In this document: piece by piece, positions 44,248 to 52,598 of the stretch
Layout of the letters: each line of letters begins with the position of its first letter
Numbering within the stretch: the first letter of the stretch is position 1
NCBI GenBank assembly: GCA_913775175.1
Contig: CAJYKU010000010.1
Span: 100,637-164,636, forward strand
DNA: 64,000 bases
Direction of reading: 5' to 3'
Source: an uncultured Pantoea sp.
GTDB lineage: Bacteria > Pseudomonadota > Gammaproteobacteria > Enterobacterales > Enterobacteriaceae
Notes under the pieces: generated by a model
What the model saw: the letters and a program-made list of their open reading frames with translations, nothing else
Databases searched by the model: none
What the model was told of the DNA's origin: nothing
Position numbers and translations under genes: made by a program

Positions 44248-45551
44248 GATAAACTCTCTTTACTATCTGAGGTTTTGTAATTGCTAAATAACAGCCATAG
44301 CTTCCTGGGGTTGAAAAAAATCTGGTGAATACGCGCTACAGGTTGCGCGGTAAAAAAGTAATTAAGCAGTGAGAATGAGGCGAACTCAGTAATTACTACG
44401 CTTAAAGCAGCACCGTTCAGACCGTAATGCGGAACCAGCAGCAGCGAAGAGAGCAGGCAAACAACCAGCACAGCAAACGTTTTTTTAATCAAAAAGCGAT
44501 AGCCGTTATATTTGACGATAAAGCGATCCATCAGACTGCTTAATACGCCGCACATCGCGCCAATACTGAGCAGCAGGGTTGGTGCCACGGCATCCATATA
44601 AGCGGCACCATAGAAATTGGCAATAAACCATCCTGACAGCAGCCAGATAGCCATAATGACGACAGCTGAAACACCCACCACCAGCAGATGCAGTTTCTGC
44701 GCTTTAACAATCACCCGCTCCGGATTGCGTTCGGCAAAAAATGCCGGATAGAACGATGCCAGTAGTGCAGAAGGCAGAAAGACCCACGCCGTGGAGAGCG
44801 TCAGCGCCACGGAAAAAATTCCCGCCTCTTTTACACCAAGAAAGTAAGAAACACTGACCTGATTGACGCGTGTATAGATGCCAACAGCAATCGCTGACAC
44901 AATCAGCGACATGCCGGATGCCACCATGTAGCGCGAATATTTTTTGATTTCCCGCAGCGCTGGCAGCGGCTCCTGCCGATGCTGCCGACGAAACAGCGTC
45001 AGTTTGATAACGAAAGGCACAAAGGTGGCAAGCACTATCGGGATAGCCAGATAACGAGGATCCAGTGCCAGCCAGGAGATCAGAAAGCGCACGGATAAAC
45101 TGATTGCCAGCCCGATAACGTTAGCAATGACATTGAGGCGGGCGTTAAGCAATGCTTCGTTGTAAATGTTGACCAGGTCCAGCGCTGAGAATAGACAAGC
45201 CAGCGCGGCGGCGCAGATAAACACCAGCGCCTCCGGGCTCCACTCCGCTTTCATAATAACCATGCCCGTCAGTGCCAGTATGCTGTATACCCCCAGCACC
45301 AGCAGACCTGCGGCCATCATCAGGCGGATCCCGGAACGACGATTCTGCGCAATACGCTTAAGCAAAATGACGTCACTGCCCATCACCGCAATACTCTGCA
45401 GAAACTGAAAAATCAGCATTGAGAGCGAGATAATGCCAAACGTGGTCGGACCGACATATTTTGCTACATAAGAGGTCACAAAAATCAGACCAAATATGGC
45501 GATTAGCTTTTCGGCGATCATCCACATCGAATTCTTTAGTTTGTCTTTCAC
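44244..45551 (-). CDS. Polysaccharide flippase (Wzx/MOP family)
   Basis: A 435-residue membrane protein with about 12 to 14 hydrophobic segments, in the polysaccharide-transport branch of the MOP superfamily (MIAEKLIAIFGLIFVTSYVAKYVGPTTFGII is the usual N terminus). It would translocate lipid-linked glycan units across the inner membrane. Start is GTG after GGGAGAGAAAC. Middle gene of three: 14 nt after the upstream GT2 gene and overlapping the downstream one. No polymerase (Wzy) gene is next to it. Confidence 0.88.
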   Translation of the reverse strand: MKDKLKNSMWMIAEKLIAIFGLIFVTSYVAKYVGPTTFGIISLSMLIFQFLQSIAVMGSDVILLKRIAQNRRSGIRLMMAAGLLVLGVYSILALTGMVIMKAEWSPEALVFICAAALACLFSALDLVNIYNEALLNARLNVIANVIGLAISLSVRFLISWLALDPRYLAIPIVLATFVPFVIKLTLFRRQHRQEPLPALREIKKYSRYMVASGMSLIVSAIAVGIYTRVNQVSVSYFLGVKEAGIFSVALTLSTAWVFLPSALLASFYPAFFAERNPERVIVKAQKLHLLVVGVSAVVIMAIWLLSGWFIANFYGAAYMDAVAPTLLLSIGAMCGVLSSLMDRFIVKYNGYRFLIKKTFAVLVVCLLSSLLLVPHYGLNGAALSVVITEFASFSLLNYFFTAQPVARIHQIFFNPRKLWLLFSNYKTSDSKESLS

Positions 45552-45565
45552 TGTTTCTCTCCCTG

Positions 45566-46546
45566 CTATGTTTTACCTGCCAGCCGACGCAGCTGTGCTA
45601 CGGCGCGCGGGCTGACAAAAAACAGCGTAAAATAGAGGCTCCAGGGGGTCAGAATTGGACCAGAGGCGAGCCAGGCGCGAAAATTGCGGCGATAGAGTGC
45701 GATGTAATCATCCAGAAATGCTTTGCTGAACTCGTGGCTGTTCACACCTTTGCTGATATAGGAGGAGGAGACTTTCAGCACCAGATGATAGTAATAGCGA
45801 TGGTGCTGTGGCGTTATAAACGCTTTCATCCGGCCAAATGAGCGGGCAAAAGAGAAATGTTTCTCCCGCAGCGCTGAACGCGTGGCTGAGTTGTTCGATC
45901 TCACATAGTGATAAACTACGCGTTCAGTAACGATCACCTGCTGATGCTGCAGCAGATGCAGATAGTTCATCACAAATAGCAGATCTTCAAAGTTGAAGAT
46001 CTCTTCGTTAAAACGCAGCTGATGCTGGCGAATAATATCGCCGCGGAATACCTTGTCGCAGATACCATGACGCGGATGAAAGTAGAGCAGATCATTCACT
46101 GCCGCAGCAGCAGTCAGCTCTCGTACTGCGTCGCGATTTGCCGGCTGATCGAGAGGCTCTCCTGCAGGCGTAAAGTGCTGCGACTCCCCTACGCACATGC
46201 CAATATTTTCCTGCATCAGAGTTACCCAGGTGGCAAAGGCAGTGGGTGGCAGAAAATCATCTGCATCTAAAAAGCAGATAAACTTGCCGCGAGCGCTGCG
46301 TAATCCCTGATTACGCGCTGCCGAAACCCCCATATTGGGTTGTTCAATAATATGAAACTGCGGGTGATGAGCAACACGTTGCAGAATGGCCAGAGAATCG
46401 TCAGTAGAGCCATCATTAATAAAGATCGCTTCAAAACGTTGCTCATCCTGCATCAGCAGACTGTTAATGCTTCTTTCCAGATAAGCTGCCGCGTTATATA
46501 CCGGCACAATGACGCTTAATAACACGTCGTTAACAGGATTTTGCAT
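45566..46546 (-). CDS. Glycosyltransferase family 2 (surface glycan), first gene
   Basis: A 326-residue GT-A glycosyltransferase. LLSVIVPVYNAAAYLERSINSLLMQ and AIFINDGSTDDSLAIL form the donor-binding half; CFLDADDFLPP carries the DxD motif near residue 93. The C terminus has a hydrophobic stretch YFTLFFVSPRAVAQL. It is related to the other GT2 of this locus but clearly distinct. First gene of the unit; no JUMPstart/ops element was found in the long region upstream. Confidence 0.88.
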   Translation of the reverse strand: MQNPVNDVLLSVIVPVYNAAAYLERSINSLLMQDEQRFEAIFINDGSTDDSLAILQRVAHHPQFHIIEQPNMGVSAARNQGLRSARGKFICFLDADDFLPPTAFATWVTLMQENIGMCVGESQHFTPAGEPLDQPANRDAVRELTAAAAVNDLLYFHPRHGICDKVFRGDIIRQHQLRFNEEIFNFEDLLFVMNYLHLLQHQQVIVTERVVYHYVRSNNSATRSALREKHFSFARSFGRMKAFITPQHHRYYYHLVLKVSSSYISKGVNSHEFSKAFLDDYIALYRRNFRAWLASGPILTPWSLYFTLFFVSPRAVAQLRRLAGKT

Positions 46547-47557
46547 AGAACCTCAAAACTCGGTTGATCACTATTAGTAAGCCGAACGCAATAGCGCTAA
46601 ACATTGCTGTGCAGTAAAAGCGTGCGCATCAGCACATTTGCTTGTGTCCGGCTTAACTGTAATTTCGGATTTTTTCGGAGTTTCCTCAGCGAGGAACGCC
46701 ATTTATTAAATTACGTGCCAGATAACATCAAAATAAGAATTTCGCCATGACTTAGCACCGCTGTTATTGCTTTTTTTCGCTGCAACGCCGAAAGTTCACC
46801 ACAGAACTTCACCTCTGCGCCAGTAGCACAAAAACAGTCTATATATCTGTTATTTAACAATATTTTACCATAACCCGCTGCATTAAGGGCATAACCACAA
46901 TGAGTTATTCGCCCTTTCCACGTTGCCGCAGGATCGGCTATAGCGCCGCTTAATTATTTATCCAGGCGGTAAACTACCGGGGCTTTTATTATCCAGCTGC
47001 GTTTCTTCCAGTACAGGGCAAGCAATAAGTATTAATTTCTGTATGGCTGTCACCGCTAAACGGCAGCAGGCATCAGGCGCTGAAAACGAGATCTGGTTCA
47101 AAGATTAAGAGATAGTTTCTCTGTCAGATGCGAGTGGGTCAATGGAGCACAGCAGAAAACAGAATTAACGCAGTGTTTGTTCTGCGAAGTGGAAAGCGGA
47201 TTGATTAGCAGCAGTAAAGAAATTTCATTTTAATTGATTAGCGAAGCATTTAAAGATAATCAACAATAAATTGCCTTAGCCTGTGGCATTAATTCCTGCA
47301 CGATTTGCAGATGCAATACGCTGGCGTGGCAAAATTTAAACCTGCCATTTCTGGTAGTCTCAGGATCGTTTTACAGACAATAAAACCACAAAAAAATATA
47401 TTTTCAGTGATTAAAACTGCAAGATATAAATTTTTATTTTTTTAAACTACCGATGATATAAACACGCTGGCACGCGCCAGCCCGCGTCAGATAGCACCTA
47501 AATTCAGACCAGCAGGTGCCGATAACATAGAGACTCAATTATCTGGTGAACCTGTCA
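46547..47557. other. One-kilobase gene-free region between the glycan locus and the flagellin gene
   Basis: No credible coding frame is present on either strand. It is AT-rich near the flagellin end, with a sigma-28 promoter at 47499-47525 and a GCTGGC/GCCAGC hairpin at 47466-47481. It must also carry the promoter of the divergent glycosyltransferase operon. Its length suggests decayed genes or broad regulation. Confidence 0.5.
47499..47525 (+). promoter_or_regulatory. Sigma-28 (FliA) promoter of the flagellin gene
   Basis: TAAATTCA-N11-GCCGATAA: a perfect -10 and 5 of 8 in the -35. It ends 32 nt before the flagellin start codon. Confidence 0.75.
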
Positions 47558-49447
47558 ATGATAAGCCTGCAAACCAATCTTTCTGCGTTGAATGCCAGAC
47601 AAAACATAGCCAAAAGTCAGACCGCGCTGGAAACGGCCATCCGTAATTTATCCTCCGGACGCATCAGTAGTGCGCGTGACGATGCTGCGGGTCTGGCAAT
47701 TGCTAACCGATTATCCAGCCAGCAAAGTGGGCTGCAGCAGGCGCAGCGTAATGCCGGTGATGGGTTATCGCTTATTGACACAGCTGCTGGCGCACTTGAT
47801 GAGCTTAACAATCGGCTGCAGCGTATCCGGCAGCTGGCGGTGCAGGGGCTCAATGGCACGCTTTCGCAAAGCGATGCAGATGCTATCCAGGCAGAAATTA
47901 ATCTTAATCTTAAAGAGATTGACCGCCTTAACAGCAGCACTACATTTAACGGAATACATATCCTTGATGGCAGCGCTGGTAAAGTCGATATCCAGACCGG
48001 GGCTAACGATCGACAGAACATTGCGCTTGACCTCTCAGCACCTGGCTTTAGCGTAGATGCTCTGCAGTTAAAAGACCTGGTGATTAGTGGCATCAGCGGC
48101 AAGGTAACGCCAGTTGCCACTCTTAGCGGGCTTGCCACCAATATGGTACTGACTAATCCGGCCATCAGCGTCAACTATTCGCCTGCAGCAGATTCGCCTC
48201 AGCTGGTACGTAGTAGTGCAAATAACCGCCAGTATGTACAAAGTATTGGTGCTGATGGCAAACCCGTTTACTATCCCGCTGCCCTCAGTGCACGCTGGGA
48301 TACGGCGACTGCCACAGGTACGGTTAATATAAGCAACAGCAGTGCGCTACCGCTCTATAGCGCTGTTAGCAGCATACCTGCACGCTCCTTGCCGGCGATC
48401 CAGTTTCAAAACAGCGATGGCAGCGCATTTACCTCCTCCCCGCCAGCTGCGCTAACGTTTGCCAGCGACAATTACTATATCGAACAAGGCGGCAACTATT
48501 ACGCTGCTACGCTGAGTTTTAGCAGCAGCGGTACGGTAACAGCTCAGGCTGATAGCCTGATGGCAAAGAGCAGCTCCGATTTCGCCACACCGCCTGCTAC
48601 AGTAACGCAAACCCCGGCTATCAGTGTCAGCAGTGCTGCTCTTAGCTTTACTGATGCCAGCGGTAACCCCCTTGATAATGCCCGACTATTACGTTCTGGT
48701 TCGCAGTATGTTATTGAAGTTGATAATGGCGGCGGCGATTATCAATATTACAATGCTGACGTGATTGCCCATACAGACGGCACCAGCAGCGCACTGGACG
48801 TCACCGCAACAGGTAACAGCGCCGATAACTATTTTACTCCCGTTACCAGTGTGGCGGGAACATCTTCTATCGCGCTGGATCCGGCAAATGTTGCGGTGCG
48901 CTATACCGACAAGGCAGGCCGAAGTGTCAGTGACGTACTGCGACTGGATAGTGACGGTAACTACTATATGGATGTCACTGAAAATGGTGTCAGTAAAACC
49001 GCCACTTTCGTCGTTAACAGCAGCGGCGCACTGATGCTGAAAACGCTTGAAGGTACAGGTGAGGTACAGATCTACTTTCAGGCAGATATCAGTGCCTCAA
49101 CTGATGCAGCAACTAACTTTACCACCATGAGTGTTACAGAGGCGGGAGCAGAAATCCGGTTGAAACACCCGGACGATCCACTGGCCACGCTGGATCGCGC
49201 TATTGCCCGCATTGATAGCCGACGTAGTCAGTTAGGTGCCACAGCCAACCGGCTGGAGTCAGCACAGCAGCTGCAGAATCGTACAGCTACTGACTATGCA
49301 GCTGCCCGCTCACGTATAGAAGATATTGACTTTGCTCACGAAATTTCAGCAATGGCCCGGCAACAGATTTTGCAGCAGGCGGGTAATTCAGCACTGGCGC
49401 AGGCGCAACAGCTGCCGCAGCAAATACTTAAATTACTGCAAAATTGA
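47558..49447 (+). CDS. Flagellin with a repeat-built central domain
   Basis: A 629-residue flagellin. The D0/D1 ends are conserved: SLQTNLSALNARQNIAKSQ, LSSGRISSARDDAAGLAIA and GDGLSLIDTAAGALDELNN at the N side; DFAHEISAMARQQILQQAG and LKLLQN at the C side. The central D2/D3 region (about 200-500) has four imperfect repeats of about 80 residues. Start ATG 47558 follows GGTGA; an in-frame GTG 4 codons earlier is possible. No other flagellar structural gene is near, so it is an orphan flagellin behind a sigma-28 promoter. Confidence 0.9.
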   Translation: MISLQTNLSALNARQNIAKSQTALETAIRNLSSGRISSARDDAAGLAIANRLSSQQSGLQQAQRNAGDGLSLIDTAAGALDELNNRLQRIRQLAVQGLNGTLSQSDADAIQAEINLNLKEIDRLNSSTTFNGIHILDGSAGKVDIQTGANDRQNIALDLSAPGFSVDALQLKDLVISGISGKVTPVATLSGLATNMVLTNPAISVNYSPAADSPQLVRSSANNRQYVQSIGADGKPVYYPAALSARWDTATATGTVNISNSSALPLYSAVSSIPARSLPAIQFQNSDGSAFTSSPPAALTFASDNYYIEQGGNYYAATLSFSSSGTVTAQADSLMAKSSSDFATPPATVTQTPAISVSSAALSFTDASGNPLDNARLLRSGSQYVIEVDNGGGDYQYYNADVIAHTDGTSSALDVTATGNSADNYFTPVTSVAGTSSIALDPANVAVRYTDKAGRSVSDVLRLDSDGNYYMDVTENGVSKTATFVVNSSGALMLKTLEGTGEVQIYFQADISASTDAATNFTTMSVTEAGAEIRLKHPDDPLATLDRAIARIDSRRSQLGATANRLESAQQLQNRTATDYAAARSRIEDIDFAHEISAMARQQILQQAGNSALAQAQQLPQQILKLLQN

Positions 49448-49586
49448 TTATCTCCTGACAGTAGTGCTGTCCTTGCAGTATCACAGCAAGGTTTTTGGTA
49501 ACAGAGTTGTCAGGGCACCCTCTGGTGCTGTAAGTGGATATCAGCATACAAACAGTTGCTATCTTACAGCAGCCACAATGCTAAAA

Positions 49587-49617
49587 GATAAACGCCACCC
49601 TGCTGGTGACGTTTATC
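49587..49617 (-). terminator. Terminator of the trypsin-like protease gene
   Basis: A GATAAACG...CGTTTATC stem (13 bp with one mismatch) closed by CACC/GGTG, followed on the minus strand by TTTTAG. It lies between the convergent flagellin and protease genes and may also serve the flagellin transcript. Confidence 0.7.
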
Positions 49618-49661
49618 AGTGCTGAAAGGTAATGAACTAACGGGCAGCCCGGTTTATACCG

Positions 49662-52010
49662 TTATTTATGCATATTCCAGGCATCTCTCCAGTTTATTCC
49701 AATACCCGGCTCATAGTGGAAAGCTGAAGTACTGTTACACCAGCCTGTGTAAGGCCAGGGTTTGCATTCAAACAGATCACCATTGCGGTTTTTTACCACC
49801 TGCCCGGCTACATAGGCGCTGCCAGGCTTATAGAGTGGGATCTGTCCGCTTTCTGTTGCTGCTGGTACAGTGATCTCCTGCTCCAGCTCACGCGTCTCTT
49901 TACCTGCGGTCACTCTGACGAGGAGCATGACTTTTTGCTGCTGTTCCGCTTTTTTCATCGTAAACCGCTGCCGGGCCTGACTGTTATTCTCTGCCATTGC
50001 GCCAGATGGCAGCGTCCAGATATAACCAGGGGCACTGGCGACCGCTGAAGCAGATGTTACGTCCGCAGTAAAGGTTACGCTGTCGCTACTCTCCGCAGAT
50101 TGCACAGCCATTTTCAGTCCGTTTATAAACATCTGATCGCTGTTCTGCGCCTGCTCCACTATCTTAATGGCATGATGTGCTGTTGCCTGACGCGCACCTT
50201 TTTCACTGGCAGCTATCACTTCAGCAATATAGTCACCAGCAGGCAGATGCTGGCTAAGCTCACCGCTGGCATCTATTCCGCCAGGCACATTTTGGCCATT
50301 TTTTTTCAGTGTCCATGTGTAGTGAGCCTGGTCAAAATTGGCTTTGGCTGTCACTCTGGCAGGGTTGCCTGCGGAAATCTCAGATATACCTTCAATCACT
50401 ACAGCTGGCTTTATCACATTGATGGTAACGATAGACTCTCCGGCTTTACCCTCTTTGCTGGCAGAAACCTTAAACTTAGTAAAAGTGTCTGCAACCCCTT
50501 TTGGCACTACGATTTCGGCAGACGCTTTATCATAAGATTTCAGATAAATATTCTTATTTCCCTCCAGCCATTCCCACTTCCATGTAACATCATCCTGATT
50601 GCTGCTGGCGGTAACCTGATAGCCAAAGCCCCAGTTACTGGTGGCAACTGCATTAATATCAGAGCGGGTAACAGTCACAACCGGATGCACTTCCGGTACG
50701 CTCTGCTTTTCTATATCCGTCTGCAATGTAAGTGAATTGCGGTAACTACTCTCTTCCCACCCCTGTGCTTCCAGTTTAAAAGCGCCGCGATATGTTCCGG
50801 CAGGTAACTGCAGATTATCTTCTTCAAAATAGCGAATAATTAATCGGCTTGCTCCCCCATCGCAGGTAAAGGCATTATTCATAGCTGTTTGCTCGCAGCC
50901 GGTTTCACGCCAGGCTCGCAATACAACATCATATTCCTGCTGGTCACCCTGATGCTCAAGCGCAACCGTTATTCTGGATATGCCGGTACTATTCTCATTG
51001 ATAATCTCTTCCGGCCCACTGATTCCATATTGTGATGGTACAGTATAAGCAACGCTGCCAGCGGTTAACTCGCGGGAAAAATCAGGCAGTGTCACTCCCG
51101 ATATAGCCGTTATAGTAGTTTTTTCCTGCAAAGTCTGAGCATGTGGATAAATTGATTTAATCCAGTCAATATATTTGCTGATCCTGGCACCCGTAGAAGA
51201 ATTAGCATTACCGCCATTAGTAACCGCGATTATAGTGTGAAAACCCTGCTGCTTCTGCCACCATGCCGATCCGCTATCGCCAGACCCGACATTTGTCCAG
51301 GCTTTGGGATCTTTTTCCGGAAAGAAAGATGCGCCAATGCCGTGATCTGCCTCCCAGATGCCGTTAATATAATTTTGTCCCCATGCGCGTCTCTGTGCAA
51401 ACGCAGGCGAGAGACTGGCTTGCGCACCTGTTTTTCTGATTCCCCACACACCGTAACCAACAAAATCTACTACCTGATTGAGCTCACTGGTTCCATCATA
51501 GAGCCAGGGTTGCTGAGCAGGCTGTTTTCTGTCATCAAGCATTGGCTTTACTTTTTGAGCGACAATAACAGCAACATCCGTTGATGCACCGCCATGCCCT
51601 TCAGGACGGTTGAGTCGGTAAGGGTGTATATGAACTTCCCCCTCTCTGGCTACCATTTCATTGTTCCAGTTGTAAAACTGCCCGTGCCAGCGTATGGTTA
51701 AATCTTTACCATTTTCTACGCAATGAGCAGCCGTCAGGATATAGGTGTTTTTTTCATCTTCGCCAAGCCAGCTGGCCGAACAGAAACTACTGGAAGTACG
51801 AATGTTACCCACATTCAGAAAGGGGTATGAATAACTCTTTTTGGCCAACGGCGCATAAGCTTTATCAATTGTCCCTTTAATGTCGCTTAATGACCCGTTA
51901 TTTTTTTGAAAAACTTCATCACTAATAACTAATGCGTGAGCTGCTGAACTAAGCGCGAGTAAAATAACGCTACCAATCATCGAGTAGCGAAATGTACATA
52001 ACTTAATCAT
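49662..52010 (-). CDS. Secreted trypsin-like serine protease with Ig/PKD-like repeats and a chitin-binding-type C terminus
   Basis: A 782-residue exported protein. Signal peptide: residues 1-26, ending SSAAHA. The S1 protease domain has the triad H96 (LTAAHC), D145 (STDVAVI) and S246 (GSGDSGSA). From about 320 to 720 come beta-rich segments of PKD/Ig type (for example VTWKWEWLEGN, AHYTWTLKKNG, GYIWTLPSGA). The last 55 residues (YKPGSAYVAGQVVKNRNG to NWRDAWNM) match a type-3 chitin-binding module with its conserved Trp and Tyr. It probably acts on host or environmental glycoprotein or chitin-coated surfaces. Start at the second Met, which begins the signal peptide. Confidence 0.85.
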   Translation of the reverse strand: MIKLCTFRYSMIGSVILLALSSAAHALVISDEVFQKNNGSLSDIKGTIDKAYAPLAKKSYSYPFLNVGNIRTSSSFCSASWLGEDEKNTYILTAAHCVENGKDLTIRWHGQFYNWNNEMVAREGEVHIHPYRLNRPEGHGGASTDVAVIVAQKVKPMLDDRKQPAQQPWLYDGTSELNQVVDFVGYGVWGIRKTGAQASLSPAFAQRRAWGQNYINGIWEADHGIGASFFPEKDPKAWTNVGSGDSGSAWWQKQQGFHTIIAVTNGGNANSSTGARISKYIDWIKSIYPHAQTLQEKTTITAISGVTLPDFSRELTAGSVAYTVPSQYGISGPEEIINENSTGISRITVALEHQGDQQEYDVVLRAWRETGCEQTAMNNAFTCDGGASRLIIRYFEEDNLQLPAGTYRGAFKLEAQGWEESSYRNSLTLQTDIEKQSVPEVHPVVTVTRSDINAVATSNWGFGYQVTASSNQDDVTWKWEWLEGNKNIYLKSYDKASAEIVVPKGVADTFTKFKVSASKEGKAGESIVTINVIKPAVVIEGISEISAGNPARVTAKANFDQAHYTWTLKKNGQNVPGGIDASGELSQHLPAGDYIAEVIAASEKGARQATAHHAIKIVEQAQNSDQMFINGLKMAVQSAESSDSVTFTADVTSASAVASAPGYIWTLPSGAMAENNSQARQRFTMKKAEQQQKVMLLVRVTAGKETRELEQEITVPAATESGQIPLYKPGSAYVAGQVVKNRNGDLFECKPWPYTGWCNSTSAFHYEPGIGINWRDAWNMHK

Positions 52011-52598
52011 TAAGAAAATCCCTGGTGCTGCACATGGCAAATTAATTAAATTAAAACAGCAAAAATGCCCGATATCATCGATTGTGAAACGGAAAGTTAA
52101 TCATCTTATCTAAAAATATGTTACACAATGAAACATTTAAGATGTCACTCTACGCTTTGCAGCATTCGTTACATATAAGAAAAAGGAATTAAAAACAGAG
52201 AATAATCCCAGATAGTTTAAGGTGTAGCGAGCAGCTTACAGAAAAACAGCATTAATAATTCTGTTACTCTGATTGTTTAATCAGAGAATAAGTGACTACC
52301 TGTAACCTCAGTAAAATGCGATTTGTAATAACAGATTTCCTGTGCCACTTCTGATTCAGAGCCGCGCCTGATACCGCTATCAGAGAAAACTTTAGTCTGC
52401 TTTATTTACCCGCCCTTAAATTAACTCTGATTTCTGCTGAAAATATTACGAATCTTTTCAGACAAACCATTAACTCTGGCTATTTACAGCTATTTCTCAC
52501 ATTATGGCAGCAGTCAACGCACAGACAGTGAGCTGCCCGCAGCTCCGTGTGGCTACTTTGGAAAAGCGAGGCCGTAGCCTCGCTAAACACATGCTGGC
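52011..52598. other. Gene-free region upstream of the protease gene
   Basis: About 590 nt with no credible gene, AT-rich, between the protease start and the phage-cassette terminator. It contains an imperfect palindrome, ATGTTACACAATGAAACAT (52118-52136), of unknown meaning. Confidence 0.4.
52562..52583 (-). terminator. Terminator of the phage lysis cassette
   Basis: GCGAGGC-CGTA-GCCTCGC hairpin (52566-52583), followed on the minus strand by TTTT, 16 nt after the tail-spike stop codon. Confidence 0.85.

Noticed and set aside
46547..47557. JUMPstart/ops element for the glycan operon
   Set aside because: A GGCGGTAAAC word occurs near 46965 but it is on the wrong strand and lacks the rest of the ops consensus.
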